Notes: generated by a model from the letters alone, not told the origin. Shown: positions 16,656 through 26,354, counted from the first letter of the stretch. The stretch is 64,000 nt of DNA from Leucobacter komagatae (GCF_000834055.1 NZ_JXSQ01000001.1:62001-126000), one strand, 5' to 3'. Numbers and translations are program-made.

Positions 16656-17480
16656 ATGGAGCTGAGCCTGCTCGGAGCGTTCCTCGGGGGAACCCTCGCG
16701 CTGCTGAGCCCGTGCTCTGTGATGGTGCTGCCCGCGTTCTTTGCTTACGCGTTCCACAGCCCGAGAGACCTGTTTTCTCGCACAGGTGCGTTCTTCCTTG
16801 GGCTCGCAACGGCTCTCGTGCCGCTCGGCCTGCTCGCCGGCACCCTTGGTGCCTGGGTTGCGGCGAACCGCAGCGGCCTGATGACGATCGTGCTGATCAT
16901 CGTCGTCGTGCTCGGCGCGGTCATGCTCCTTGGCATCCCGCTTCCCACGTTGACGAAGCAGCAGAGTGCTCAGGGCACGTCGGTCGCATCCGTGTACGCG
17001 CTCGGAGCGGTGTACGGTCTCGCCGGGGGCTGCGCTGGTCCCGTATTCGGGGCAGTGCTCGCGATGGCGGCGTTCGGCGGCAACGCGCTTATGGGCGGAT
17101 TCACGATGCTCGCCTACGCCGCGGGCATGACGGTGCCGCTCGCACTACTCGCGCTGGTGTGGAACCGGATCCCGGGGGTGAGGAAACTCATGCGTCCGCG
17201 CGAACTGGTGATTGGGCGTTGGCGCAACGCGTGGTCGAACGTGATCGGTGGGCTCATCACCATCGCCGTTGGGGTGTTCATGCTCGCAACCGACGGGGCG
17301 CAACGCTTTAGCGGCATGCTCGATGCGAGCGCCCAAGCCGAGATCGAGGCGGGAGTGATGCGGGCGACCTCGGGAGTCTCGAACCTGCTCGTTGTTGGCG
17401 TCGCCGCCCTAATCGGCATCGCTGTGTGGCTCACCGTGCGGTGGCGGACCCGTCTGCGCGCTGGGAACGCCGCGCGGTAG
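16656..17480 (+). CDS. CcdA/DsbD-type transmembrane thiol transporter
   Basis: 274-residue polytopic protein with about six membrane segments. The two cysteines that shuttle electrons across the membrane are at 20 ([10 protein letters not shown]) and 126 ([10 protein letters not shown]), as expected for the CcdA family (cytochrome c biogenesis / DsbD transmembrane domain). Its position directly after a DsbA-like gene suggests it keeps that protein or another external thiol protein in the right redox state. The last codon overlaps the -10-like TAGGAT of hisB. No haem-handling ccs genes are adjacent, so cytochrome c maturation is not shown. Confidence 0.83.
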   Translation: MELSLLGAFLGGTLALLSPCSVMVLPAFFAYAFHSPRDLFSRTGAFFLGLATALVPLGLLAGTLGAWVAANRSGLMTIVLIIVVVLGAVMLLGIPLPTLTKQQSAQGTSVASVYALGAVYGLAGGCAGPVFGAVLAMAAFGGNALMGGFTMLAYAAGMTVPLALLALVWNRIPGVRKLMRPRELVIGRWRNAWSNVIGGLITIAVGVFMLATDGAQRFSGMLDASAQAEIEAGVMRATSGVSNLLVVGVAALIGIAVWLTVRWRTRLRAGNAAR

Positions 17481-17490
17481 GATCGACAGC

Positions 17491-18099
17491 ATGACCGAAG
17501 CTGCACGCATTGCGACGCTTGAGCGCGCCACAAGTGAGTCCTCTATTCGCCTGAGCCTGAACCTTGACGGAACGGGCGAGGCCGATATCGACACCGGGGT
17601 GCCGTTCTTTGATCACATGCTCACCGCGTTCGCGCGCCACTCGCTCACCGACCTCTCGGTGCACGCTGAGGGCGACATCCACATCGACGTGCACCACACG
17701 GTCGAAGACACCGGCATTCTCCTTGGGCAGGCGATTCTTGCTGCGCTCGGCGACAAGCACGGCATCTCACGCTATGGCGACGCGAGCGTGCCGCTCGACG
17801 AAGCACTCGCGCAGGCGGTCGTCGACATTTCTGGCCGCCCCTACCTCGTGCACTCTGGCGAGCCTGAAGGGTTCGAGTTTCACCTCATCGGCGGGCACTT
17901 CACCGGGTCGATGGTGCGCCACTTCTTCGAGGCGCTCACACTCAACGCGCGCCTGTCCGTGCACCTGCGCCTGCTCGCCGGCCGCGACCCACACCACATC
18001 GCTGAGGCAGAGTTCAAGGCATTCGCACGCGCCTTCCGGACCGCGAAGGCTAAGGATCCCCTCGTGACCGGCATTCCCTCGACCAAGGGTGCACTGTGA
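17491..18099 (+). CDS. hisB: imidazoleglycerol-phosphate dehydratase
   Basis: Manganese enzyme of histidine synthesis, 202 residues, monofunctional form. The metal-binding repeats are visible as FFDHML (38-43), DVHHTVED (66-73) and [11 protein letters not shown] (167-177). TAGGAT at 17478-17483 stands 7 nt before the ATG without a Shine-Dalgarno sequence, so the hisB-hisH-priA unit probably starts with a leaderless message. The stop overlaps the hisH start (GTGA). Confidence 0.97.
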   Translation: MTEAARIATLERATSESSIRLSLNLDGTGEADIDTGVPFFDHMLTAFARHSLTDLSVHAEGDIHIDVHHTVEDTGILLGQAILAALGDKHGISRYGDASVPLDEALAQAVVDISGRPYLVHSGEPEGFEFHLIGGHFTGSMVRHFFEALTLNARLSVHLRLLAGRDPHHIAEAEFKAFARAFRTAKAKDPLVTGIPSTKGAL

Positions 18100-18767
18100 G
18101 CGGAGCTGTTGCTCCCCGCGTCGCTGTGCTCGACTACGGTTCGGGCAATGTTCATTCCGCTGTGAAGGCACTCGTGCGCGCAGGAGCCGACGTTGAACTC
18201 ACGAACGACCCTGAACTGGTGCTCGAAGCCGACGGGTTGTTTGTGCCAGGAGTCGGCGCGTTCGATGCGGTGATTGCGCAACTCCGTGCCATCCAGGGGC
18301 ACGAACTCATCGGCCGCAGGCTTGCGGGGGGACGCCCGGTGCTTGGCGTCTGCGTCGGGCTGCAGGTGCTGTTCGAACGCGGGATCGAGCGCGGGGTCGA
18401 GACTGAGGGGCTCGGCGAATGGCCAGGCACCGTGCGCGAGCTGCATGCGCCGAAACTCCCGCATATGGGCTGGAACACGGTCACCGCCCCAGCTGACACC
18501 GTGTTGCTGAACGGGATCGAGACAGAGCGCTTCTATTTCGTGCACAGCAACGCCGCCACTGAGTGGACGCTCGAGGGCCGAACACCGGCAACGGCACCGA
18601 AGGTCACCTGGGCCGAGTACGGAGAGCCCTTCGTGGCGGCGGTCGAAAACGGCCCGCTCAGCGCGACGCAATTTCATCCAGAGAAGTCAGGCGAGGCAGG
18701 TATCCACCTGCTGCGCAACTGGATTGCCTCCCTCACCCCCACACGCACCACCAAGGAGACCCGATGA
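18096..18767 (+). CDS. hisH: imidazole glycerol phosphate synthase, glutamine amidotransferase subunit
   Basis: Class I glutaminase that supplies ammonia to HisF. 223 residues. The catalytic triad is Cys86 (GVCVGLQ), His194 and Glu196 (QFHPEKSG); [10 protein letters not shown] at residues 12-21 is the typical start. GTG 18096 overlaps the hisB stop, and the stop overlaps the priA ATG. Its partner hisF is not in this window. Confidence 0.96.
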   Translation: MSGAVAPRVAVLDYGSGNVHSAVKALVRAGADVELTNDPELVLEADGLFVPGVGAFDAVIAQLRAIQGHELIGRRLAGGRPVLGVCVGLQVLFERGIERGVETEGLGEWPGTVRELHAPKLPHMGWNTVTAPADTVLLNGIETERFYFVHSNAATEWTLEGRTPATAPKVTWAEYGEPFVAAVENGPLSATQFHPEKSGEAGIHLLRNWIASLTPTRTTKETR

Positions 18768-19513
18768 CCGAGCTCGCGACGAGCCCGAAACTGCAGCTGC
18801 TTCCCGCCATTGACATGGTCGATGGCAAGGCAGTGCGGCTCACGCAGGGTGCTGCCGGCACCGAAACGAACTACGGCAGCCCCGTTGACGCGGCGATGGA
18901 CTGGATCGAACAGGGCGCGGAGTGGATCCACCTTGTCGACCTCGACGCGGCGTTCGGGCGTGGCAGCAACGTTGGTATCGCCCGCAAGATAATCGCCCGC
19001 GCTGGCAACCGCGTAAAGATCGAGTTTTCGGGCGGCATCCGTGACGACAAGAGCCTCGAAGCCGCACTTGAAATGGGTGCGGCACGGGTGAACCTCGGCA
19101 CTGCGGCGCTCGAGAACCCCGAGTGGACGCGCGCGGTTATCGCGCACTACGGGGAACAGATCGCTGTCGGACTCGACGTGCGCGGTGAAACGCTCGCGGC
19201 GCGCGGCTGGACAGAGGAGGGCGGCAACCTCTGGGACGTTCTCGAGCGGCTTGAGGAAGCTGGCTGCCCGCGCTACGTCGTCACCGACGTCACGAAGGAC
19301 GGCATGATGGCCGGGCCGAACGTTGAGCTGCTCACGAAGGTGTGCTCGCGCACCAACCGCCCGGTGATCGCATCGGGCGGAATCTCCAGCCTGGACGATA
19401 TCGCCGCGCTGCGCGAGGTCGTGTCGCGCGGAGTCGAGGGCGCAATCATCGGCAAGGCGCTCTACGACGGCGCGTTCACGCTCCCCGCAGCGCTCGACGT
19501 CGCGGGCAGGTAG
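18764..19513 (+). CDS. priA: bifunctional HisA/TrpF isomerase PriA
   Basis: (beta/alpha)8-barrel isomerase, 249 residues, catalysing the ProFAR step of histidine synthesis and, in most Actinomycetota, also the PRA isomerase step of tryptophan synthesis. The catalytic aspartates are Asp17 ([10 protein letters not shown]) and Asp179 (VVTDVTKDG). The mobile-loop motif ARGWTEEGG (150-158) with Arg and Trp is the mark of PriA rather than plain HisA. ATG 18764 overlaps the hisH stop and follows AAGGAG. Whether it is really bifunctional depends on whether trpF exists elsewhere. Confidence 0.93.
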   Translation: MTELATSPKLQLLPAIDMVDGKAVRLTQGAAGTETNYGSPVDAAMDWIEQGAEWIHLVDLDAAFGRGSNVGIARKIIARAGNRVKIEFSGGIRDDKSLEAALEMGAARVNLGTAALENPEWTRAVIAHYGEQIAVGLDVRGETLAARGWTEEGGNLWDVLERLEEAGCPRYVVTDVTKDGMMAGPNVELLTKVCSRTNRPVIASGGISSLDDIAALREVVSRGVEGAIIGKALYDGAFTLPAALDVAGR

Positions 19514-19527
19514 CGGCGGAGGCCGAG

Positions 19528-20412
19528 ATGGCGATCAAGAAGCTTCCTTCAACGGGGGATACGCCACGCTCGACTGGTGTGCCAGAGAGCCTCGTCCCAG
19601 GCGGGCCTGCCGACTCCGCGGGGTTCCCGTGGGCCGGGCGAACGTTCGATCACCACGAAACAGCCTTCGCTGACGACGACGGGAAAACGCCTGCGGCGCT
19701 CGCCGCCGCGATCTCGGCGATGCGGCAGGCCGGCGAACAGTATCGGGCTGGCGGGGCGGATCCTGCCGCGATCGAGGCGCTCGCGGGGCTGCGTCAAGCG
19801 GTGCTCCGTGAGTTGTCGCGCTCGCGGCTGCTTGTGCCGTTGCTTGCTGAGGCAGGAGAACTTGGGGAGACGCCTGACGGGAGGATCGTCGAGAAAACCC
19901 AAGAGTTGTCGATCGTCACGGTCGCGAGCCCCGACGGCAGGCGCGTGATGCCCGTGTTTTCCTCGGTTGATGCGATGCAGCGCTGGAACCCGCAGTCACG
20001 CCCGATCCCGGTCCCCGGTCCGCAGGCCGCTGTAGCAGCGGCACAGGAGGGGACCGATCTCATCATTGTCGACCCGGGTTCGCCCGAAACACAGTTTGGG
20101 GTTCGTCGGACCGAGCTTGAGGCTGTCGCGTTGGGTGAGGCAGGAGTTCCGGCGTGGGCAGACCCTCAGGTACGGGCGGCGTTTCTCACGGCGGCCGCGG
20201 GCGAGGGGCCGCTGCGCGCGCTTGCCCTGCTGCCGGGAGATCCCATCGGGGATCTCACCGCTCCTGAAACCGAGGTGCACCTACTCATTGAGGAGGGGCT
20301 CGACAGGGATGCGCTCGCCGCGATGCTCACACGCCTGCAGGAACGCTGGGCGAGCGACGCGCTCATCGCTGAGCGCGTCGACTCGCTCCGCTTCGTACCT
20401 CGGGTGGCGTGA
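19528..20412 (+). CDS. SseB-family protein
   Basis: 294-residue protein with an SseB N-terminal-type domain in the second third (LLVPLLAEAGE, KTQELSIVTVASPDGRR, PVFSSVDAMQRW), a fold common in Actinomycetota directly after priA/hisA. No enzymatic motif is visible and the cellular role is unknown. ATG 19528 follows GGAGGCCG, 14 bp after the priA stop, so it is probably in the his operon. The frame is open further upstream, overlapping priA in a different frame, but that part looks like a shadow. Confidence 0.8.
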   Translation: MAIKKLPSTGDTPRSTGVPESLVPGGPADSAGFPWAGRTFDHHETAFADDDGKTPAALAAAISAMRQAGEQYRAGGADPAAIEALAGLRQAVLRELSRSRLLVPLLAEAGELGETPDGRIVEKTQELSIVTVASPDGRRVMPVFSSVDAMQRWNPQSRPIPVPGPQAAVAAAQEGTDLIIVDPGSPETQFGVRRTELEAVALGEAGVPAWADPQVRAAFLTAAAGEGPLRALALLPGDPIGDLTAPETEVHLLIEEGLDRDALAAMLTRLQERWASDALIAERVDSLRFVPRVA

Positions 20413-20434
20413 AGCCGCCGCGGGCAGTCGCCCG

Positions 20435-20890
20435 TTACGGCGCGACGTACAGGGCGATGGTGTCCGCGACGAGTGCTGGCTGTTCGCTGCCCTCGATTTC
20501 GATGGTCGTGCGATTGCCTACCCGCCAGCCCTGACGGCTCGCCTCAGCTGAGACGATCTCGATGCTTGCGCGAACCCGTGAGTTGACACGGACGGGCTGA
20601 AGAAAGCGCACCCGGTCGAGTCCGTAGTTCACGACCATCGTTGCGTTCTCGACGCTCACGAGCCCAGAAGCGAGGCGCGGGATGAGCGAAAGCGTGAGAT
20701 AGCCGTGCGCAATCGTCGCGCCGAACGGGCCGTTAGCAGCCCGCTCGGCGTCGAGGTGGATCCACTGCTCATCGCCAGTCGCTTCGGCGAACGCCGTGAT
20801 CCGCTCTTGATCGATGTCCAGCCACTCGCCGGTCGCCGTGCTGCCAACCAGTTGGGGCAGCTCGGCCGCGGTTGAGACTTTGATGGTCAT
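20435..20890 (-). CDS. MaoC-family (R)-specific enoyl-CoA hydratase
   Basis: 151-residue hot-dog-fold hydratase. The signature ATGDEQWIHLD (37-47) followed by GPFGATIAHGYLTLSLIP contains the catalytic Asp and His of MaoC/PhaJ hydratases, which add water to trans-2-enoyl-CoA to give (R)-3-hydroxyacyl-CoA. It is the last gene of a three-gene minus-strand set, overlapping the SDR gene (ATGA) and preceded by a thiolase. Together these give hydration, oxidation and thiolysis, the second half of a beta-oxidation-type spiral. Confidence 0.9.
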   Translation of the reverse strand: MTIKVSTAAELPQLVGSTATGEWLDIDQERITAFAEATGDEQWIHLDAERAANGPFGATIAHGYLTLSLIPRLASGLVSVENATMVVNYGLDRVRFLQPVRVNSRVRASIEIVSAEASRQGWRVGNRTTIEIEGSEQPALVADTIALYVAP

Positions 20891-21636
20891 GCGCGTGGAC
20901 CTCCCGCCACATAGAGCACCTGTCCGGAGACGAAGCTCGCCTCCTCCGAGCAGAAGAATGCCGCTGCTGCGGCGATGTCTTCCGGCTTGCCTGCTCGGGC
21001 TACGGGGATCTCCGAGACCATGTGGCCGACGAAGTCGTCGAACGGGACGCCCATCCGCTCAGCGGTAGCCTTCGTCATATCCGAGACGATGAATCCCGGG
21101 GCGATGGCATTCGCGGTCACGCCGTACCGGCCGAGTTCGATCGCGAGTGTTTTCGTGAACCCTTGCATGCCGGCTTTTGCCGCGGCGTAGTTTGCCTGGC
21201 CGCGGTTGCCGAGCGCTGAAGTGCTCGAAAGGTTCACGATGCGGCCCCAGTTAGCCTCAACCTGATGCTTCTGCACCTCGCGGCTCATGAGGAAAGCGCC
21301 GCGGAGGTGGACGCCGAGCACCGCGTCCCAGTCGTCCTCGCTCATCTTGAACAGTAGGTTATCGCGGATGATTCCCGCGTTGTTGACGAGGATCGTTGGT
21401 GCGCCGAGCTCAGCGGCGACGCGAGCGACCGCTGCCTCGACCGCTGCGCTGTCCGCGACATTCGCGCCGACAGCGGTGGCCTTGCCGCCTGCGTTGGTGA
21501 TCGCCTCCACGGTGCCTGAGCAGGCTGCCTCGTCGAGGTCGAGCACCGCGACGGCATGGCCGTCTGCTGCGAGGCGGATGGCGGTTGCGGCGCCGATGCC
21601 GCGGGCGGCTCCGGTAACAATTGCAATGCGGGTCAT
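20887..21636 (-). CDS. FabG-like short-chain dehydrogenase/reductase
   Basis: 249-residue SDR. Cofactor site TGAARGIG (8-15), NNAG, and catalytic YxxxK in NYAAAKAG are present, with Ser in NLSSTSA. It is closest in look to 3-oxoacyl-ACP / acetoacetyl-CoA reductases and, between a MaoC hydratase and a thiolase, probably interconverts 3-hydroxyacyl-CoA and 3-oxoacyl-CoA. ATG 21636 is preceded by GAGAGGAC; the frame extends 38 codons upstream but into the 3' end of the thiolase gene. Direction (catabolic or anabolic) cannot be seen. Confidence 0.88.
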   Translation of the reverse strand: MTRIAIVTGAARGIGAATAIRLAADGHAVAVLDLDEAACSGTVEAITNAGGKATAVGANVADSAAVEAAVARVAAELGAPTILVNNAGIIRDNLLFKMSEDDWDAVLGVHLRGAFLMSREVQKHQVEANWGRIVNLSSTSALGNRGQANYAAAKAGMQGFTKTLAIELGRYGVTANAIAPGFIVSDMTKATAERMGVPFDDFVGHMVSEIPVARAGKPEDIAAAAAFFCSEEASFVSGQVLYVAGGPRA

Positions 21637-21691
21637 TAGTGGTGTCCTCTCGGGGGAGTGTCGTTCGCTGTCTTTGATCGCTGGAGTGGGG

Positions 21692-22915
21692 CTACAGGCG
21701 CTCAAGCACCATTGCCATGCCTTGGCCTCCGCCAACGCACATGGTTTCAAGGCCGTAGCGCCCGCCGGTCGCCTGCAACCCGTTGATGAGGGTTGAGGTG
21801 ATGCGCGCCCCTGTCATCCCAAACGGGTGACCGACGGCGATCGCGCCGCCATGCACGTTGAGGCGGTCTTCGTCGATCCCGAGTTCGCGGGCCGACGGGA
21901 TGACCTGCGCGGCGAAGGCCTCGTTGATCTCGACGAGATCAATATCTCCGATGCTGAGCCCGGCGTTGGCGAGTGCGCGCTTGGACGACTCGACCGGACC
22001 AAGCCCCATGATCTCGGGAGAGAGCCCGCTGACGCCTGTGGAGACTACGCGCGCGAGTGGCTGCAGTCCCAGCTCATTCACGACGCGCTCCGACATCACC
22101 ACGAGCGCTGCCGCGCCGTCGTTGAGCGGGCAGCAGTTGCCTGCGGTGACGGTACCATCAGGGCGGAATACGGGATCGAGACCCGCGAGCGCTTCGAGCG
22201 TCACGCCCGGGCGCGGACCGTCGTCGGCGGAGACCACCGTGCCGTCTGCGAGGGTGACCGGGGTGATGTCGCGAGCCCAGAACCCCGAAGCAATCGCTGC
22301 CTCGGCTCGCTGCTGCGAACGCGCTGCGAACGCGTCCTGTTCATCGCGGCTAATTCCCTTGAGCTGGGCGACGTTTTCAGCAGTCTGGCCCATCGCAATG
22401 TAGGCGTCGGGAAGGCTGCCAGCCGCACGCGGGTCCGTCCACGTTGGCGCGCCAGCGTCGGCGCGAGCTGCTGTGCGAGCGACGGCCTCAGCGAAGACGG
22501 GATTCTCGATGTCAGCCCCTGGTGTTGCGTCGGCCATGCCCTGGGTGAAACGGCTCACCATTTCGACCCCTGCCGACACGAAGATGTCGCCCTCTCCGGC
22601 CTTGATAGCGTGGAAGGCCATGCGGGTGCTCTGCAATGAGGATGAGCAGTAGCGGTTGACGGTCGTGCCAGGCACCGTATCGAGGCCGAGCAGGACAGAC
22701 ACTATCCGGGCGACGTTGAAGCCCTGTTCGCCTGCTGGCTGGCCTGTGCCGAGGATGATGTCCTCGATCCTGGTGGGATCTAAGCCGGGGACCTTGTCGA
22801 GTGCCGCTTGCACCATGCGCGCTGCGAGGTCGTCGCCGCGGAGCGATGCCAGCGACCCTTTCCGTGCGCGGCCGATGGGTGAGCGTGCGGTTGAAACGAT
22901 GTATGCCTCTGGCAT
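21692..22915 (-). CDS. acetyl-CoA acyltransferase (thiolase)
   Basis: 407 residues, the usual thiolase length. Nucleophile Cys90 lies in NRYCSSSLQS, His in AVGHPFGMTG and the second Cys in ETMCVGGGQGMA at the C-terminus. It cleaves 3-oxoacyl-CoA with CoA (or condenses acetyl-CoA). First gene of the thiolase-SDR-MaoC set; its upstream region is shared with the divergent QsdR-like regulator, which may control it. Confidence 0.95.
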   Translation of the reverse strand: MPEAYIVSTARSPIGRARKGSLASLRGDDLAARMVQAALDKVPGLDPTRIEDIILGTGQPAGEQGFNVARIVSVLLGLDTVPGTTVNRYCSSSLQSTRMAFHAIKAGEGDIFVSAGVEMVSRFTQGMADATPGADIENPVFAEAVARTAARADAGAPTWTDPRAAGSLPDAYIAMGQTAENVAQLKGISRDEQDAFAARSQQRAEAAIASGFWARDITPVTLADGTVVSADDGPRPGVTLEALAGLDPVFRPDGTVTAGNCCPLNDGAAALVVMSERVVNELGLQPLARVVSTGVSGLSPEIMGLGPVESSKRALANAGLSIGDIDLVEINEAFAAQVIPSARELGIDEDRLNVHGGAIAVGHPFGMTGARITSTLINGLQATGGRYGLETMCVGGGQGMAMVLERL

Positions 22916-23269
22916 CTGGATCTCCTCAGTGAGTGGTGGGGTGGCTTAGCTAAGAGTGGCGCTGCCGGCGGTTCGGCGGAGCGCAGGTGATGACACGTGT
23001 CTGGGCGTTCGAGACGGGGAGAAACGTGTGCTGGCCTGTGGGAGCTGGAGGACGATTCGCGCGAAGCGGGGCTGCGGGGTCGCTGCGCCGAGCGAGCAGG
23101 CGGGCAGAAATTGCCGTTGGGGCATCGCAGACTTGGTGCGCGTCGTTGGGCTGAGGCATCGTCTCTCCGATCATCGGTGATCGTGACCAGTATGCATCAT
23201 ATTTCAGAATGTGCACACTGTTTCGAGAAATGTTGCACCGAGGTGATAGGGGGCGGATAGAGTAAACGA
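22916..23269. promoter_or_regulatory. divergent control region, thiolase operon / TetR regulator
   Basis: 354 bp with no convincing gene. It is AT-rich for this genome near 23190-23235, where a perfect TGTGCACA palindrome (23210-23217) is flanked by ATTTC (23201-23205) and GAAAT (23227-23231), a plausible regulator site. TAGAGT (23258-23263) 6 nt before the regulator's ATG looks like its -10. Confidence 0.45.
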
Positions 23270-23905
23270 ATGAGCACAACAGTAGGCGCGCCGATCGCCC
23301 AGGTTGGCCTCGTTGCCGCACCGTCACTGTTGTCGGAGCGTATCGAGGCCCGGCCCGAGGTCATGCGCGCTTTTCAGAGCGCGCGCGAGGCATTCATTGC
23401 TGGAAATCGCATTAGCATGGGTGAGCTAGCGGCAGACCTCGGGGTGGACCGCACCTCGCTCTTTCGCTGGGTTGGGAACCGTGACGCGCTTTTGGGTGAG
23501 GTGCTCTGGTCGCTGGCCGTCCCAACGTTTGTGCAGGCAGAACAGGCATCGAGTCATCTCTCAGGTGCGCCGCGCCTCGTCGCGATCCTCACGGACTTTG
23601 TCGACGGTCTCATCAACGCGACGTACTTCCGCACCTTCCTGCGGCGCGAACCGGCGCGTGCGCTGCGGCTCCTCACCACGAAGGAGAGCCCGATCCAGCG
23701 GCGCTATCTCGCGACTGTCGAGTGGCTCGTTCGGCGGGAGCTCGGCGAGAGTCCGCTCGGCGGAGCGATTGACCCGGCAGGGCTTGCGTACCTGCTGTCG
23801 CGTGTCTCGGAGTCGTTCTCGTACGCCGACCTCATCTCCGGGGACGAGCCAAGCGTTGAGCGCGCGAGCGTCGCGTTCCGCTTGTTGTTGCGCGTCGACG
23901 CGTAG
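23270..23905 (+). CDS. TetR-family regulator, QsdR-like
   Basis: 211 residues. The helix-turn-helix is ISMGELAADLGVDRTSLFRWVGNRDALLGEVLW (about 45-77), preceded by a helix RPEVMRAFQSAREAFIAG. This N-terminal form, with FRWVG in place of the common YYHFG/YRYF, resembles QsdR of Rhodococcus, a regulator of gamma-lactone/gamma-hydroxy-acid breakdown; the match is from memory and needs a profile search. The start at ATG 23270 has TAGAGT 6 nt before it (leaderless). Divergent from the thiolase operon and just upstream of the kinase/acyl-CoA dehydrogenase operon, it could control either. Confidence 0.75.
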   Translation: MSTTVGAPIAQVGLVAAPSLLSERIEARPEVMRAFQSAREAFIAGNRISMGELAADLGVDRTSLFRWVGNRDALLGEVLWSLAVPTFVQAEQASSHLSGAPRLVAILTDFVDGLINATYFRTFLRREPARALRLLTTKESPIQRRYLATVEWLVRRELGESPLGGAIDPAGLAYLLSRVSESFSYADLISGDEPSVERASVAFRLLLRVDA

Positions 23906-24017
23906 CGAGAGCGCACCGGCCCGCACGTAGCGCCGTCCCGCCCTGACCTGGGTGGGCGGTGTGCCGTCGCGCGGCCCGCAGGGGCGGGCACGCGTCTGGG
24001 CGAAGACAGCTCGCGAA

Positions 24018-24037
24018 CATACCGACCATCCGGTATG
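24018..24037. promoter_or_regulatory. regulon palindrome A (CATACCG-N6-CGGTATG)
   Basis: Perfect 7-bp arms, 24018-24024 and 24031-24037, with spacer ACCATC. It ends 43 bases before the start of the APH/acyl-CoA dehydrogenase/ligase operon. The same arms and spacing occur at 35668-35687 and 35758-35777, so this is a shared TetR-type operator. Confidence 0.8.
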
Positions 24038-24080
24038 CTGTGAGTGCGGCCCGAGGAAGAGCCGCAGGAAGACGGTGCAG

Positions 24081-25103
24081 ATGCCTGAGATTCCAGGTCT
24101 AGACCTTGTTGCGCTGACCGCGTGGTTGAGCGAAACACATCCCGAGCTTGCCCTCGGTCCACTCAGCGCCACGGTGATTGCCGGTGGACGCTCGAACCTT
24201 ACATACGCTGTTCAGGGGGCGAAGCTCCCGCTGATTCTGCGGCGACCCCCGCTCGGCCACGTGCTGTCGAGCGCCCACGACATGGGGCGTGAGCACCGAG
24301 TCATTTCTGCTTTGGCAGGAACGGCGATCCCTGTTCCCCGCGCGATCGACCTCGTTGACGACACGGGAGGGGCGATCACCGGGACGCCATTCTTCCTCAT
24401 GGAGAAGGCTCCGGGCGAGGTTGTGCGGTCGCCACAGCAGAACGCGGCCTACACTCGTGAAGAGCTGCGCGGGCTGAGTTTTGAACTCATCCACCATCTC
24501 GCAGCGCTGCACTCCGTAGACGTCGAAGCGGTCGGCCTCACGACATTCGGCAAACCTGACGGCTACCTCGCGAGGCAACTCGCGACCTGGCGCAGGCAGC
24601 TCGACGCCTCGCGTTCACGGGAAACCCCGGCGCTCGACCGGTTGCAGGCCGCGCTCGACGAAGGCGTGCCGGAGACGGTGCGCACGGGGATCGTGCACGG
24701 CGACTACCGCCTCGACAACGCGCTCGTTGAGGGGAAGCCGCCGCGCATCTCAGCAATTCTTGACTGGGAGATGGCGACGCTCGGGGATCCGCTCGTGGAT
24801 CTCGGCATTTTTGCCCTGTACTGGGACATCAGCAAGCTCCCGCACCGTGGCGCAATCGCGAGTGCGGTCGACCCGGCAGCTGGCTACCCGGAGTTCGCCG
24901 AACTCGCCGAATACTACGCAACCCAATCTGGCATCACACTGCCAGACCTCAGCTGGTACCGCGCGTTCGCCGCGTACAAGCTCGCCGTGATCCTCGAGGG
25001 GATCCACTACCGCTATCAGGCCGGCGACACCGTCGGCGAAGGATTTGACCGGATAGGTGAGCTCGTAGGGCCACTTGCCGAGAACGGATTGAAGGTGCTC
25101 TGA
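24081..25103 (+). CDS. APH-fold phosphotransferase associated with acyl-CoA dehydrogenase
   Basis: 340-residue protein-kinase-like (aminoglycoside phosphotransferase family) protein. Catalytic loop IVHGDYRLDNALV and the magnesium segment DWEMATLGDPLVDLG are intact, with the nucleotide-binding start AGGRSNLTYAV and LPLILRRPP. Homologues fused or adjacent to acyl-CoA dehydrogenases (ACAD10/11; LvaA of Pseudomonas) phosphorylate the hydroxyl of 4-hydroxyacyl-CoA. The next gene is exactly such a dehydrogenase, overlapping as TGATG, so that role is likely rather than antibiotic resistance. The ATG at 24081 follows GGAAGACGG; the frame is open further upstream but crosses operator A. Confidence 0.85.
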   Translation: MPEIPGLDLVALTAWLSETHPELALGPLSATVIAGGRSNLTYAVQGAKLPLILRRPPLGHVLSSAHDMGREHRVISALAGTAIPVPRAIDLVDDTGGAITGTPFFLMEKAPGEVVRSPQQNAAYTREELRGLSFELIHHLAALHSVDVEAVGLTTFGKPDGYLARQLATWRRQLDASRSRETPALDRLQAALDEGVPETVRTGIVHGDYRLDNALVEGKPPRISAILDWEMATLGDPLVDLGIFALYWDISKLPHRGAIASAVDPAAGYPEFAELAEYYATQSGITLPDLSWYRAFAAYKLAVILEGIHYRYQAGDTVGEGFDRIGELVGPLAENGLKVL

Positions 25104-26317
25104 TGGACTTCGCATTCGACGAAAAAACACTCGAACTCACGGCGAAGGTGCGTGAGTTTCTCGATGAGCGGGTGATCCCCTCCGAGCCTGTGCTCGAGGA
25201 ACAGCTCGCCTCGGACCCCGACAACTGGGGCACGCAGCCGATCGTGCGCGAGCTCCAGGCTGAGGCTCGCGAGCGGGGCCTCTGGAACCTGTTCCTGCCC
25301 GGCGACCCAGCCGAGACCGGTGCCGCCGGGCTCACAAACCTGCAGTACGCAGCGGTGGCTGAGCTCACAGGGTGGAGCCCGCGGCTCGCGCCAGCGGCCA
25401 TGAACTGTGCCGCGCCAGACACCGGAAACATGGAGGTGCTCAACGACTTCGGCACCCCAGAGCAGAAGGAACGGTGGCTCCAGCCACTGCTCCGCTCGGA
25501 GATCCGCTCCGCGTTTTGCATGACCGAGCCCGACGTCGCCTCGAGCGACGCGACGAACATCGGCACACTCATCAGGCGCGACGGTGACGACTACGTCATC
25601 ACCGGCCGCAAGTGGTGGTCAACGGGCGCGATGAACCCCGAAGCAGAGCTGCTCATCGTCATGGGCAAGACGGACCCCGAGGCCGACCGCCACAGGCAGC
25701 AGTCCATGATCATCGTGCCGCGTGATACCCCCGGTGTTGAGGTCGTCCGCCCGCTCACCGTGTTCGGCTACAACGACAGGGATCACGGCGGCCACGCTGA
25801 GGTCAGCTTCGACGAGGTGCGCGTTCCCGCAAGTAACCTCATCGGCGCGGAGGGCGACGGTTTCGCGATCGCCCAAGCGCGCCTCGGTCCCGGCCGCATC
25901 CACCACTGCATGCGTGCGCTCGGAATGGGGGAGCGAGCACTCGCCCTCGCCATCGAGCGTGCGAACTCGCGGCACGCGTTTGGCAAGTCGCTCTCGGAGC
26001 AGGGCGTGATTCGCGAGTGGATCGCTGAGGCACGGATCCAGCTCGACGCGCTGCGGCTGCTTGTCTTCAAAACTGCGTGGCTCATGGACACCGTCGGGAA
26101 CCGAGCTGCGATGACCGAGATTCAATCGATCAAGATTGCCGTACCGAGAGCGGTCGGGGACATCCTCGATCGGGCGATCCAGGTATTCGGCGCGGCAGGC
26201 GTCTCGGACGACACACCGCTCGCTGGCCTGTATGCGGGGGTTCGCACTTTGCGGATCGCCGACGGCCCAGACGAGGTGCACCTCAACAGTCTCGGCAGGG
26301 CCCAGCTGAGAAAGTAG
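25103..26317 (+). CDS. acyl-CoA dehydrogenase, ACAD10/11-type
   Basis: 404-residue flavoprotein. FAD/substrate motifs are CMTEPDVASSDATNI (about 139-153) and the FAD segment GRKWWSTGA; the C-terminus has QVFGAAGVSDDTPLA. The start FDEKTLELTAKVREFLDERVIPSE is typical of the subfamily that partners an APH-type kinase. In the ACAD10/11 and LvaC scheme, phosphate is removed from 4-phosphoacyl-CoA to yield an enoyl-CoA that enters beta-oxidation. Translationally coupled to the kinase gene and followed 37 bp later by an acyl-CoA synthetase. Ordinary dehydrogenation of an acyl-CoA is the alternative. Confidence 0.9.
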   Translation: MDFAFDEKTLELTAKVREFLDERVIPSEPVLEEQLASDPDNWGTQPIVRELQAEARERGLWNLFLPGDPAETGAAGLTNLQYAAVAELTGWSPRLAPAAMNCAAPDTGNMEVLNDFGTPEQKERWLQPLLRSEIRSAFCMTEPDVASSDATNIGTLIRRDGDDYVITGRKWWSTGAMNPEAELLIVMGKTDPEADRHRQQSMIIVPRDTPGVEVVRPLTVFGYNDRDHGGHAEVSFDEVRVPASNLIGAEGDGFAIAQARLGPGRIHHCMRALGMGERALALAIERANSRHAFGKSLSEQGVIREWIAEARIQLDALRLLVFKTAWLMDTVGNRAAMTEIQSIKIAVPRAVGDILDRAIQVFGAAGVSDDTPLAGLYAGVRTLRIADGPDEVHLNSLGRAQLRK

Positions 26318-26354
26318 CCCCTCAGAAACCGTCAACATGTCAAAGGAGACAGCG

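Noticed and set aside
22950-23327. 125-codon minus-strand frame in the thiolase/TetR gap
   Set aside because: No start signal, Arg/Pro-rich and crosses the regulator's promoter and start.
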